Shown here piece by piece: positions 19,303-30,576 of a stretch of DNA of 64,000 bases. Below the pieces are notes generated by a model. That model was not told the DNA's origin. It did no database searches and worked only from the letters and a program-made list of their open reading frames with translations. Each line of letters opens with the position of its first letter. Position 1 is the stretch's first letter. The stretch covers positions 310,001-374,000 of the forward strand of contig JARBJD010000020.1 of assembly GCA_033064195.1 (NCBI GenBank), in the 5' to 3' direction. This DNA comes from Blattamonas nauphoetae. Taxonomy: Eukaryota > Preaxostyla > Oxymonadida. A program made the translations under genes and the position numbers.

Positions 19303-22300
19303 TTAGAGTTCGTCCGTGTGTTGTTCCATTGCCTGTTCTGCCTCCCCTGACACCATCCGGAGCGAGCACCCCGAGAACGACGACCCCTCTCGACGAATCA
19401 CAGGCAACACTCTTCCCACAACCACCACAAGTCCAGTGTGCCCAGAATGCGACGGGGTATGAACGATCTTCCGCTTCTTCTCCACGATGGGGATGCCACC
19501 CTCGTCTCGATCCAAAATAACCCCACTCACCGCTGTCTCTTCAAACCAACTCCCACGCAAATCGATCTTTGTTTGGCCAACTCCAACACTCCTCACAATA
19601 ATTCCTCCCCTGCTTTCTTCTCCACTCTCCGACCACGAGACACTGCTGTCCACAAACACATTCCCCAACAACCCAACTTCCCTCCTTTCTCTCACATTCG
19701 AGCTTCCCACCACAATACTCAACACTCCTCCTTCTTCTCTTCTCCTCTTCTGCCAATCACTATTCCACTTTCTGAGAAGACGCACTTTCGAATTTCTGTC
19801 TTCTCTTGCCACGTCTCAACCTCAATCACTCCCATCCCAGCTTTCACTTTCTCACTTTCAACTCTCTGTGTAGAAACAAACACTGCATCCCTCATCGAAA
19901 AATGTGATTCTTTTGAAGTTGACGAGAACCTGACAAGTTCGGCGTTTCGAGTCACAACTCCAATGAATCTGCTCTCTGTCATCTCAAATGATACATCCTT
20001 TTGAGAAGACGAACAATTCACAAGAACCACACCTGACTCCATCTCAACTCCCTCCATCACAATCTGCTCAACTGACAATGATCCACCCAACCAACACACA
20101 AGTCCCATCCCAACTCCCTCTCCCTTCCACCCACTCACAATCAACACTGAACACACAACACACTCCCCAAACCCACTCACCACACTTCTCCTTCCACTCT
20201 TTCCCAACAGCGGCGAGGGAGGCAGACACAATGTCACTCCCACAATCACGATGCTTCCTCCTGACATGGCAATCACTTCTTCCTCTCCCCTTTCCCCCAG
20301 ATCTCCTTCGTCTACCACCAATCGAGACTGTCCCTCAAACAGTCCTCCAATCTCGAGATCCTTCTCTCCCACAACCACTCTTCCTCCAAATCCCCCTGAT
20401 CTGTCAATCTTCACGACCACTCCCGACATTCCTTCATCTTCTCCCACTCTCCATCCAACCAACACGGATTCGCACGGCTTTCCAATCGTCCCACATTCCT
20501 CTCTCTCATCGCTCCCTCCTTCTCGAACAATCACTTCCATCACTATTCGCTCTCCTGTTTCAAACCACAGTGTTCCAGAACAAAGAATCTCCCCATCGTC
20601 CTCTCGAATCGGTGTCATCTCTGTCAGCGTGTATTTTGTGTTGTGTTTCAGCTGTCCATTCTGCCCAATCGACACTTCGTCTGACTCACCCTCCGTTGAC
20701 GTCTTGAATCGCACTCCAATTCTCAAAATGCTATTCAGTGTCACTTCATATTCTGTTCCAGCCACAAAATCTGATCCTCTCACCTGGATCTTGCACAAGT
20801 TCTGGAGGGAGTTAACAAACTCGAAAATGAGTGACGAGACAATTGGGGGGTTTGGGACGAGGACACTGACATCATCGTTCACGATGATTGATGTCAGGAC
20901 TCCCATCGAGTCCTTCTCCACTTTTGAAACGATGTATGTCTTTCCCGGGACGAGGAACGTTGGGGAAGAATCGAGTATGGAGACTTTGTCAAGAACAATC
21001 AAATTGTCGACTGTTGCTTTTCCAGACACAACGACAGTTTGTTCACCAGAGCAAGTGAACGTCACTTTGTATGATCCAGTCTCGAACAACACTCCCGTCA
21101 GAGAGATCTCCACACCCGTCTTCTGTTTGATGATGTCGATCGACGCGTTCTCAACACGTGGCGGTTCTTCAGGAGTTGTCAACGTCAATGTGTCTTCAAG
21201 ATGGACCTTCCTTCCCGACAGTGTCGCTCTTTCAATCGTGTAAGTTGTGTCGTATTTGAGCTGATTCACATCAGCGGTTTTGGGATACAACGAGTAATCC
21301 CTTATCTCTGTTGAGTCATGTGCACTGCAGAGGATTTGTTGTGAAGGTTCATGATTGATGTCGGATGACATGGTGAGCACGAGAGGGGAATCTGCGATCA
21401 GACCAAAGCCTGCAAAGGAGACAGCGATTCCATTGTTTGAGGAAGATGTAGTGATCGTCTTCAGACGAGGTGGCTCAGGAGGAGTGGTGAAAGTGAAATC
21501 AGCGATCAGAAGAGATGCTGAAGATGTTTGATCGACCATCTGCGTCACTCTGTATTCCCTCCCGAAATCAATTCGATCCCCAGAATGAGGAAACATCACA
21601 TGATCAATCGATTCAATCACCTTCTTTGTGTCTGTCGAGATGAGCAGGCTGCGTGTGTGTTTCGCGTCGATGGTGGATGTCAGAGTGAGTTGATACTGTC
21701 GAGACGCTGTCAGATGCTCGCCAACAAAACGGAATTGGCAAATCTTTTCTGTTTCAGGGTTTAAAAAGTTGATTGTATTGACACCAGTGAGACGAGTGGA
21801 GGCTGCGGGCGTGAAGAACCAGATCTTGAATGGGTCGAAGGGAATGGAATCACTTGTGTCCTTCTTTCGCACGACTTTCAGAGTGTAGTTGGTGGAGAAG
21901 GTCAATTTCGCTCCATCACCAAACAGCAGGACAGAAGCAGCGGTCGAATTGTCAATCAGTTCTTTGTCGTTCTCAAACGTCACTTCAAACGAGATTCCTT
22001 CCACTTCTTCCACTTCCACCTCATACGTTCCTCGAGAGATTCGCTTCCCTGTCAGTTTCACCAACGCGTGATCCAGTCCAGTTCCTGGCAAGCACTCAGC
22101 ATCACAAATGCGAGGAGGACCAGGAATGATGAACTTAACAGTTGGGATTCCTTCCATCACTTGATTTTCGATGGACACTCCAATCAACGTGTACCACGTG
22201 TCGAACTGCAGAAGACCCCAACTTCCAACGGGAACTGCACATGTGGCTGTGGTGCCTTCAGACAGGAAAGGGAAGGAGAGCAGACGGTGGACGGCTGGTG

Positions 22301-24139
22301 TTCCTCGGTGTTCTGTTGGATCATATGCACTGTCAGCAGTGTTGTCAACATCAACCAACAGAGTTCCCTTGACTGAAGTGTTCACTGTCACTTTGAGAGT
22401 GACCATTGCATCCACAGACACAACTTCGATCGATTGGACTGTTGCTGACACTGCATCTGGAAGCAGAGTCAGCACTGAAGCATAATCAGGGTTTCCAGTC
22501 CAGAAAGAGTTTGTTCCTGTTGTTGTGTCACAATTCCTGACATTGTCCGCCAACACACCAAGCACGTTGGGATTCCAGTAAGTGTTGAAATCATTTCCAC
22601 TTTCGTTGCGATGTTGCTTCTGAACTGAACAGAATCGAGAACGAGAGGGCCTTGTGGATAAGACACATGGATCCCGCCGCCATTCAGTACACTCTCACAT
22701 TGATGGATTTGGCAATTCCTGATAGTTGTGGATTGAGCGTAGCTGATCCACATCCCTCCACCTCCAAAATCTCCAACTGTGCCCTTTGTCTTTCCCTCCT
22801 TAAACACACACTCATCGACCATCAAAATACCGCTGCGGTAGAAATACGCGTTTCCCCCGTTCGGTGCAGATGAATTCAAGAACGAGCATTGGTGAACGGC
22901 GGTTGGGCTAGTGTTATCATTTGTAACGTATATGGACCCGCCAGGATGTGTAGATGAGGCGCCGTCGATGAATGAACATTCCTTGACACTGGTTGGACCC
23001 TCACACAGGACGAATAAGCTGGCTTGTGATCCGGTCAGGCTCTTGAATGTGCATCGTGTTACTGTGAGAAGATCAGTGTCCGAACCGCTGATGTTGAGGT
23101 TAATCGAGCCTTCTCGATGGAGGAGGGCGAATTGTTTGTGGTTTTCATCAACTGGGGCAAGAGTCGTTGAGCAGTGCGAGAATGAAGAATTGGTCAGTGT
23201 GAGCGACGACTGACGACTTTGCGGGGAACAACACGTTCCAAACATGTGATGGGAACTATGTGTCACGTGACTGCCAAAGATAGTTTGAGATACATGCGGA
23301 ATTGAGTCTGGGGGAGGCACGCTGGACATGTTCGTCATGCTCGTTCTTCCAAGGCAGGTATGAACAGAAAAGAGATCAGAGCTGCCGGAAGAAACAGAGA
23401 GGCGGCTGTCGAAGAGGGGACCACACCCAAACGTGTTAGTTTGATCCCGGAGGACGACATCGTTTTGAGTGATCGACACTATCTTGCGATACGATTCTGA
23501 CATATCTGAAAAATGGGTGGTAACGGTCTCATCATCTGTTCCAGATTGCGGGCACGAAAAACTCGCCAGAGGAAGGAGAACGGATGGTGTTTGAGAGACG
23601 AGATTGGTTGAGAGAACGAAAATGGAAACATCCGAATCCGAAGCTGTATCAACCAGAAATGGCGTAGTGTCCGAAGCTGAGTGGATTGAACATGAGTGAA
23701 GAGTCAGGTGTGAAGATTTGACTTGGGCAATTGAGACTGATTGGCGGTTCAGTTCGAAGATCAAGGATGAGAATGTCACTGTGCTATTCGAAACAACAAA
23801 CAAATTCCGCATGGCTATGTTGTCTGTTTTATGGATTTTGTGATTCCTTTGAGATTGTTCTCGTCCAATAATGTCGCTTGTGACAGAACTCGTGATGATT
23901 GTGCTCTTCCCGGACAATTTGATCGACATCGACGTGAGAACACAATTCTGTGAATTGTAAATGCTCTCGTGGAGATGAATATGCGAACTGGATCCTTCGA
24001 CTGCGTTTGTGAGTCTCGATGTGATTTGCGACGAGAGACTTGGAAGGGCATAGGATGAAGGAGCCAATGAGAACTCAAAACCGTGCACAGGGTAGAGAGA
24101 GAGAACAAAAAGAATGTGAACCAAAAGAAAATGGTCCAT
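19303..24139 (-). CDS. Beta-helix/Ig-like surface protein, array copy 3; two frameshifts, possible pseudogene
   Basis: Same design as copy 2: signal peptide MDHFLLVHILFVLSLYPVHG, first beta-helix, Ig-like repeats, and the Gly/Val/Glu-rich C-terminus ending at 19303 without a membrane helix or kinase. The N-terminal 460 or so residues (22785-24139) are clearly diverged from copies 1 and 2 at scattered positions. The rest is almost identical to copy 2, except a patch at about 21605-21860. It shares the frameshift of copy 2 (near 22591-22600) and has a second one near 19729-19732, also in a C run. Frames are therefore 22469-24139, 19719-22565 and 19303-19812. The ATG at 24139 faces the SEC16 ATG at 24223. 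Confidence 0.65.
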
Positions 24140-24222
24140 CTTAGAATCGATCGTTCCACAAGCCATCTCGAAAACTCCTCCCACAGCCTTTCAAAACATA
24201 CCATCTTTGAATACCGTGGGTC
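24140..24222. promoter_or_regulatory. 83-bp bidirectional intergenic region, array copy 3 / SEC16
   Basis: Only 83 bases separate the divergent start codons at 24139 (minus) and 24223 (plus). Any promoter elements for both genes must lie here or inside coding sequence. It differs completely from the sequence upstream of copies 1 and 2, so copy 3 has its own upstream context. Confidence 0.4.
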
Positions 24223-27200
24223 ATGGCTAGTGTCTGGACTCCTCCACAACCTCACAGTTTACTGAGGTTTTCACTCACAGGACAACTCTTCATTTTGTCA
24301 CCAATCTTGTCTCATCATTCTGTGGCTCCACCACCAGTCTCGCGCTTTGCACCACCCCCAACGACACAAATTGTGGACGAAAATTCGCAGGGATTCCTCG
24401 ACTCCGATGATTCAAGTCCATTTGGTTCACAAAATTACCCATCCCAACATATCTACAGTCAGCAAGCTTCACAGGTGCATAACCCAATCGCACATCGGGC
24501 AAACTCCCAACTCTATCGGGATTCATCCTTCATTGGACAGGCAAGTTCAGCAACCTCCGCACCCAACAGGTCCTCCATCAGCCATCAGAACCAACAATTC
24601 CGATGCACCAGCTTTGTAGTGCGTAATCTCTCCGCACTTTTCCAAAAAAGGAAAACTACACGATTGCTCAAGACTTTTGGAGGCTCTTTAGGCACGGGTA
24701 GTGGGGCTTTGAGAGAACTCGCCTCAATTCTCCAAAATGACGACATGTTTGACTTTACCCAAGAAGAAGGCGCCTCTCTTTGTCCCAGCGTCACGGGAGA
24801 ATGGAAAATCCCATCTGTCAGTCAGTGTGAAGGGAGTTACCTATGCCGACGATTCATCGCTCTCCTCTGCCTCTCAAACGGAACATTTTCGCTCACCGAC
24901 AAAAACAATAAAGTCAAACCAGAACTTATCAACTTGCTCCTTTCGGGTGCAAATGATCAAGAGATTCAGCGGACTCAATTTCAGTCATCGCCGTCACCGA
25001 TCGCAAATCCACACCCCTCACTCTCTCCGAGCATTGACAGATCAACTATGTCTCCTTCAAGCCCACAAATGCTGAATATTGCGGCTTTAGACGACTCAAC
25101 TCATTCTCCATCCATGTCCATCGCCTCCCCAAATTCCCTCTTCAACGACGGATCATCCTCCCATCATCTGAATGAACTCCCTTCCCTTCCACCTGTCGCA
25201 TCATTTCCCAATGGGAACGACTCTACCAACCGATTAACTTTCTCCGTCCTGAAGGGTGATATCCAGGCAGCTCACCGCCTTGCGATGTCCAAAAATCTAT
25301 ATGCCGAGGCCCTCCTGCTATCTACTGAGATTGGGCCGAACGACTTTGTTCAAACAGTTGCTGCTTTTGCTTGTGCTAAATACCCTTTCGGACATCCTCT
25401 TCGCTCTCACTTCTGCCTTCTCGCTAAACAGCCTGAACTGTTCTTCAGACAAACAACCCAGACTTCTCATTCATCTAATCAACTTTTAGTCCATTGGCGT
25501 GCAAATCTTGCAGCGATTTTATCGACACCGACCAAAGATGATCCTGCCCTTCTCATGTCCTTCGCGACTCAACTCGCAGGAGCCGGATTTGTTGCAGCAG
25601 CTCAACTTTGCCTTCTTCTCAATCTTCATTCCTTTGACAACATCTCCCAGCACATCAACACAAAAAATCAAGCCACAGCAACTCTTCCAGCGATTTCGCT
25701 CATCACAGCCAATCACATTGTATATCCAACGTCATATTTCACATCAGTTCCCGCCATGCTTATTTCTGAGACTTATGAAGCCGCTCTTCTCCATTCGAAC
25801 CCTCTTTCACAGCAGACATCCTTCCTCCAACCGTACAAACTGTTCCGCGCTGTTTTGATGGCAGAACGTGGACTCGTGGACGAATCAAAAAAGATGTCTG
25901 CTCATTTGATGGGAATTGTGGATAAAGACGCGACATTAAACAAGCAACGCCAATCCAACAAAACACAACCCCAAATTCCGACATTCTCCCAACAATTCAT
26001 TTATATGGTCAACCTCTTTGATTACCGCCTGAAGGAGATCTCCAAAGGCCAAACAGGATCAACAGGTACTTCGGCTCCGGGCCTCGGCACTCTTAAGGGC
26101 CTCTTCAAAAGCATCTCCAATGTGTTCTCCCCTGCCAGCTCGACCTTTTCGACTCCTCAACCAACAAAATCAGGTTTGGGCAAAACATCCACCCCACAGC
26201 TCGACTCAAAACGACAAACGCCAACACCAACACCCTCCCCGTCGATCAGCCCAGGATCGTCGAACACACCAAGTCGCAGCACTTCAGGGATTTTTGGGTT
26301 TCTCCGACGAAAAGAGAAGAAGTCGACTGGAGGTGGGGTGCTGGACACAGCGGACGATTTCTATTACGACGAGGAGAAGGGAACGTACGTGTTTCCAAAC
26401 AGAAAAGACACAGAGCCAACCTCATCTCTCCCCCCTCCACCTCCAATCAGCAGCACAGGTCTCTCTCAATCTTCCCCCTCTCCTCCAGTTGGCTCAGCTC
26501 CTCCTGTCGGCTCAGCTCCTCCCATCAGCAGCGGCCCTCCTCCAACATCGTCCGGTGTCAGCGTCGGGTATGGTCGACCTCGAGGTCGGTTCGTCGACAC
26601 AACACTCCTCGCCATGTCCGAACCATCCGGCCCGCCAACACAAACAGACCCGCAGGGAGGGTTTGCGACAATGCCCGGGAGTGGGTTTCAGTTCGATCCG
26701 AATCTGTCGACTCCGATGATGATGCAGACAGCTCCGTCGATGTTCCAAGCTCCCCCGCCTTCTTTCAGTCAATCGGCTCCTCTGACCACCCCACAGGCAG
26801 GACAGGATGGACAGCAGACAATCGAGACCGCACAGGAACCGCGTGGGGAGATGGATGGAACAGAGATCTTTCAGTTTGCTCAGCCAACACTTCCAGCACA
26901 ACCAGCCCTTCCTCGCCAGCCAGCGAGAGGAGGAAGATCGAATCGGATGCAGAATCTGATGAGTGGAATGTTGGAGACATCGCGTGGAGGGAAGGACACA
27001 ACTTTGCAGCGAAAATTGGAGCAGAGCGGTGCAATTGTGGCACAACCACAAAGCAATGCTTCGTCAGCAGTTTCTTCTCAACCACCGACACAACAGACAG
27101 TGTCTTCGGTCTCTGCCATTCCTTACGTCGGCACTCACAGCACTGTTCCTTCAGTCGACTCGTCCATCCCACCATCACCCCTCAACCAGACAACACAACT

Positions 27201-28581
27201 CCCCCAATCCACATCGTCGTCTTTCCCGCCAGCTGGTCCGACGGACATGCAACACAATCAATCATCGTCGATGCAGACTCAGCCGCCAATCGAACCAGCT
27301 CAACCGTTCTTCCCTCCAACCACAAATCACACGATGACAGTTTCAGAGCCAACCGTCTTTTCCCAAACACCAGCCTCTGTCCCACCATCCGTGTCAGACG
27401 GCATGCCACCAATGAATGAGATGGGGGACAACATGTTCTCGTTCTCTCAACCAACTCTCCCCACCCAAACCAGTCTTCAGCCACAACCGAAGAGAGGAGC
27501 AAGATCGAACAGGATTCAGGGATTGATGAGTGGGATGTTGGATCCATCACACGCAACATCCAACCAGAGCTCAGCTGGAGGAAGTGTCCCTCCATCTTCA
27601 ACACAGTCGATGCCACCACTTTCAACGCAGCCGAGCTTCCCCACGCCTTCAACACAATCACTCCCTCCTCCCTCTTCTCAGTCGAGCTTCCCTCCGCCAT
27701 CTTCTCAACAAAGCGGACCTCCCTCCTCGTTCCCACAAAGTTTTCCTCAACAATCGTCTCAACCCAGCTTCCCTCCACCATCTTCTCAACCCAGCTTCCC
27801 TCCACCATCTTCTCAGCCGAGCTTCCCTCCTCCTTCCACCCAACACAACCTCCCTCCCATGTCATCCCAACCCAGCTTCCCTCCATCCACGTCACTCCCT
27901 CACCTCCCTCCTCCTTCTTCTCAACCATCTCGTCCACCTGTCTCGTCCCAACCCAACATGCCTCCAACCTCCTCAGGCTTCGCCGGCGACACCTTGTTCA
28001 ACCAAATCAAAGATGAAATGGATTCGCCAGCCCTCTTCACTCAAACCACTCCCCAACGAGCTCCCCCAACAACCTCAACACACACTCCCATTTATCCCCC
28101 ACAACACCCTCCCATCACTTCAACCATCCCTCCCGCCCAGCCCACGATGAGCCCTCCGACACAGCCAGCAGCGATTGTTCAACCCGACGATTCATTTGAT
28201 GATGCTTTCGACGATTTCGACTTTTTCGAAAGTGCGAGAGGTCCGCAGGGAACGAGCTCAGCTGTTCTAACACCACTCACAACTCCTTCAGCATCAACAA
28301 TGACAACACCACAGGGACAATCGATCCACGGCCTCCCACTTCAGTCTCCAACAACAGCCGACTTGATGAAAGTTCAGAACACCCCTCAACAGCACAAACC
28401 ACCCACACAGTATCCTCCTTCCAACGTCGCACCAGCACCTGCTGTGGATCTGTCGGATGAGTCGTTCTTTGACACTCAACTTCCGGCGGACAAGTCGTCG
28501 GTTTCAGTCCTTCCACAGCCACAAGCAGGCCAGCAGTCGTTGGATGACATCGACGATGAAGATTTCTTCGCTAATTTCTGA
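24223..28581 (+). CDS. SEC16: SEC16-like COPII scaffold protein of ER exit sites
   Basis: 1,452 residues from an ATG at 24223. The central part, about residues 200-610, reads as the Sec16 ACE1/central conserved domain: YLCRRFIALLCLSNG, LTFSVLKGDIQAAHRLAMSK, LYAEALLLSTEIG, FATQLAGAGFVAAAQLCLLL, an ITANH segment, and PYKLFRAVLMAERGLVDESK. In animals and fungi this domain binds Sec13 and organises COPII assembly. The C-terminal 800 residues are Pro/Ser/Gln-rich and disordered. They contain a duplicated module, [FQ/FS]F.QPTLP followed by R..RSNR.Q.LMSGML, at about 884-916 and 1071-1106, and a run of QPSFPPPSS repeats (27760-27840). Two acidic-aromatic patches end the protein (FDDFDFF; DDEDFFANF). 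The N-terminal 150 residues look odd and may hide a small intron. Confidence 0.8.
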   Translation: MASVWTPPQPHSLLRFSLTGQLFILSPILSHHSVAPPPVSRFAPPPTTQIVDENSQGFLDSDDSSPFGSQNYPSQHIYSQQASQVHNPIAHRANSQLYRDSSFIGQASSATSAPNRSSISHQNQQFRCTSFVVRNLSALFQKRKTTRLLKTFGGSLGTGSGALRELASILQNDDMFDFTQEEGASLCPSVTGEWKIPSVSQCEGSYLCRRFIALLCLSNGTFSLTDKNNKVKPELINLLLSGANDQEIQRTQFQSSPSPIANPHPSLSPSIDRSTMSPSSPQMLNIAALDDSTHSPSMSIASPNSLFNDGSSSHHLNELPSLPPVASFPNGNDSTNRLTFSVLKGDIQAAHRLAMSKNLYAEALLLSTEIGPNDFVQTVAAFACAKYPFGHPLRSHFCLLAKQPELFFRQTTQTSHSSNQLLVHWRANLAAILSTPTKDDPALLMSFATQLAGAGFVAAAQLCLLLNLHSFDNISQHINTKNQATATLPAISLITANHIVYPTSYFTSVPAMLISETYEAALLHSNPLSQQTSFLQPYKLFRAVLMAERGLVDESKKMSAHLMGIVDKDATLNKQRQSNKTQPQIPTFSQQFIYMVNLFDYRLKEISKGQTGSTGTSAPGLGTLKGLFKSISNVFSPASSTFSTPQPTKSGLGKTSTPQLDSKRQTPTPTPSPSISPGSSNTPSRSTSGIFGFLRRKEKKSTGGGVLDTADDFYYDEEKGTYVFPNRKDTEPTSSLPPPPPISSTGLSQSSPSPPVGSAPPVGSAPPISSGPPPTSSGVSVGYGRPRGRFVDTTLLAMSEPSGPPTQTDPQGGFATMPGSGFQFDPNLSTPMMMQTAPSMFQAPPPSFSQSAPLTTPQAGQDGQQTIETAQEPRGEMDGTEIFQFAQPTLPAQPALPRQPARGGRSNRMQNLMSGMLETSRGGKDTTLQRKLEQSGAIVAQPQSNASSAVSSQPPTQQTVSSVSAIPYVGTHSTVPSVDSSIPPSPLNQTTQLPQSTSSSFPPAGPTDMQHNQSSSMQTQPPIEPAQPFFPPTTNHTMTVSEPTVFSQTPASVPPSVSDGMPPMNEMGDNMFSFSQPTLPTQTSLQPQPKRGARSNRIQGLMSGMLDPSHATSNQSSAGGSVPPSSTQSMPPLSTQPSFPTPSTQSLPPPSSQSSFPPPSSQQSGPPSSFPQSFPQQSSQPSFPPPSSQPSFPPPSSQPSFPPPSTQHNLPPMSSQPSFPPSTSLPHLPPPSSQPSRPPVSSQPNMPPTSSGFAGDTLFNQIKDEMDSPALFTQTTPQRAPPTTSTHTPIYPPQHPPITSTIPPAQPTMSPPTQPAAIVQPDDSFDDAFDDFDFFESARGPQGTSSAVLTPLTTPSASTMTTPQGQSIHGLPLQSPTTADLMKVQNTPQQHKPPTQYPPSNVAPAPAVDLSDESFFDTQLPADKSSVSVLPQPQAGQQSLDDIDDEDFFANF

Positions 28582-29034
28582 GATGGGTTCCATTTCTCTT
28601 TGTCATAACACTGTTGATCTTTGATTTGTGAAGAAAATGATGAACGTGTTATTTTCTGTGAATCAAGCATAAAGAAGACAGAGAAATTAAGAGTTTTCCT
28701 CACACGCACTCCTCACATCTCAAACTATCTCAATCCACGAAATTCCACCCCTTCTCATCTCTCACTCCTCTCAAATGAGCTTCGGTTCTTTCGAAGCATC
28801 GATCGTCCTTAGTATGGAAGCCATGGACTTCTTGGATGGGACGTGTCAGGAAAGAATAAAACGATAGAGGCTGTGAATGAGAGAAGAGAGATAGGAAATG
28901 AGGTTGGAATTAGAGTGATAACGAAAGGGCATACATCCGGAAAAAAATGATGGAATTAAGAGATAAATCATCTGACATAATGGGTCAGACGATACTAATA
29001 CAAAAACAATGCAGATCTGACTAAGAAAATATGG
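28582..29034. other. Intergenic region between convergent SEC16 and kinase genes
   Basis: About 450 AT-rich bases holding the 3' ends of two convergent genes. No open frame of note, RNA gene or repeat was seen. Confidence 0.45.
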
Positions 29035-30345
29035 TCAAAAATCAGCGAAATTCATCGGGTCGGCCTCGGGCTGAGGAGGATTATTTGGATCTTGTTCGGG
29101 AGGTTCAAAATCATCTTGTTCCTCTGTATCGACGGCATCTTCATCAAAATTGGATGTGTCGAGAACATTAGCGATTGGGGGCTGAATGGGAGCCGGGAGA
29201 GTTCCATCTCGAATCGCAGTCCAATCGATTCCTTCGAAGAACGGATGAGCCTTCACATCCTCCGAACGACCCGCCAAACAACCCAATCGCTTCGTCTTCT
29301 CTTTTTTCAGAAGTTTCAAGATTAAATCTTTTGCTTCGGGCGGGATCTCAACTTCGTCGTCGTGGAACGGCGGACGGTATCGTAAAATGAGTTGATAGAC
29401 TTCTTCTGGCCGGTCAGCCTCGAAAGGCGGGTGGCCGTACAACATTTCGTAAATTAGGATGCCAAAGGCCCACCAGTCTACGCCGAAATCGTGCCCAACA
29501 CCGAGAATGAGCTCTGGGGCGAGATATTCCTAGAAGAGGAGAATGGGTGATAATGGGGAGGAAGAAGAAGAGGAAAGAAAGGAGAGGATAATGAATGGTC
29601 GTCATAGAAGGAGCGACATTGACTGAAAGAGTTGATTTTCTGTTCAAACTGGTGTTCCACAAAGCGTGAATGCAGGTTGCTCAATTTCTTTCGCAAAACC
29701 AAGATCTGTCAATTTCAGCTGGCCCTTACTGTCAAGAAGCAGGTTTTCGGGTTTGAGATCTCGATACGCAATCCCCTTTGTGTGCATGAATTCTAACGCT
29801 GTCAAAAGCTGTGCCGCGTAATATTTCGTTGTGGGGACATCAAATCTTTCGACCCTGCGAAGATGGGTGTATATTTCTCCACCTGGAATGAACTCCATTA
29901 GAAGATAGATATTATCAGGATCCTGCATGGTTGCATACAGGTGGACAATACGGGGATGCTCACAAACATAGAGTAAGTCACGTTCATAGCGCACATGGAC
30001 GGCTTGTTGCATAGCACAGAGCTTGTTCTTGTTAAGACATTTCAGGGCAAACAGCTTCATTGTAGGTTCGTGCTTGACGTATTTGATGGTTCCAAACGTT
30101 CCTGAGCCAATCATTTTAATATCTGTGAAGTCTGATAGTTTCGGTTTTGAATCGAATGAGAAGGTGTGATCTGCGAGTGATGGTTCAGTAGGAACGACCG
30201 TTGGAGGAGGTTGAGGTGCTGGCTGAACCTTGGAAGTTGGTTTTGTTGGTATTTTTGGAGTTGGTGTCGAAAATGTGGGCTTCTGTGCGACAGAAGGGAG
30301 GGTTCCTGTTGAAAGAGATGTATCGACTTTCTTCTTTGGAGTCAC
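29035..30345 (-). CDS. AGC-family protein kinase, PKA catalytic-subunit-like
   Basis: Two exons (29650-30345 and 29035-29529) around a 120-nt intron (29530-29649) that splits the activation segment between GTP and EYLAPE. At least 396 residues. Kinase landmarks: glycine loop GSGTFGTIKYV, VAIK lysine in FALKCL, catalytic loop YRDLKPENLLLD (the Tyr form usual in AGC kinases), metal loop DLG in place of DFG, T-loop FTLCGTPEYLAPE as in PKA, then VDWWAFGILIYEML. A C-tail ends in FADF, an FxxF hydrophobic motif like the PKA FTEF end. The N-terminal 70 residues are Pro/Thr-rich. The true start is unresolved: the first in-frame codon at 30345 is GTG and a TGA lies upstream at 30370-30372, so a short 5' exon (perhaps with the ATG at 30502) or a non-AUG start is needed. 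Confidence 0.88.
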
Positions 30346-30576
30346 CTTCCCCTTCTCACCGGACGATGATCAAGACTGATTGACGAAGGGTCAGATCGAG
30401 TGAAAGTCCACCAATGAGGACGATACACGGAATTGTTCAAAGAATAGGTTTGAAAAAAAGAGATAATCGAGCTGATCTGATTTTCGAGTCAGAAAGAGGA
30501 GACATAAACTTCTGGTAAAACTTTAGTATGGTTCGTTTCGATCCAGCCCATTGATATCGTTTGAGACTCGAAGCAC

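Larger units (their letters stand above)
8440..24150. repeat. Tandem array, about 2.5 units of a 6.19-kb segment
   Basis: From about 8440 to 24150 the sequence repeats with a period of 6190-6192 bp. Examples: 9146 matches 15337, 12018 matches 18208, 13111 matches 19303, and 15337 matches 21528. Each unit carries the 5' part of one giant surface gene, its upstream region, and the 3' part of the next gene. Homology ends on the left inside an Ig-like repeat of the first gene (about 8440, equal to about 14630). On the right it ends about 15 bp upstream of the third gene's ATG (about 24150). Most of each unit is near identical, but distinct patches of divergence are shared by different pairs, so the copies have exchanged sequence. 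Confidence 0.9.

Noticed and set aside
27182-27967. Minus-strand 261-codon frame
   Set aside because: Antisense of the Pro/Ser-rich SEC16 tail; the Glu/Gly/Trp-rich repeats are the mirror of proline codons.
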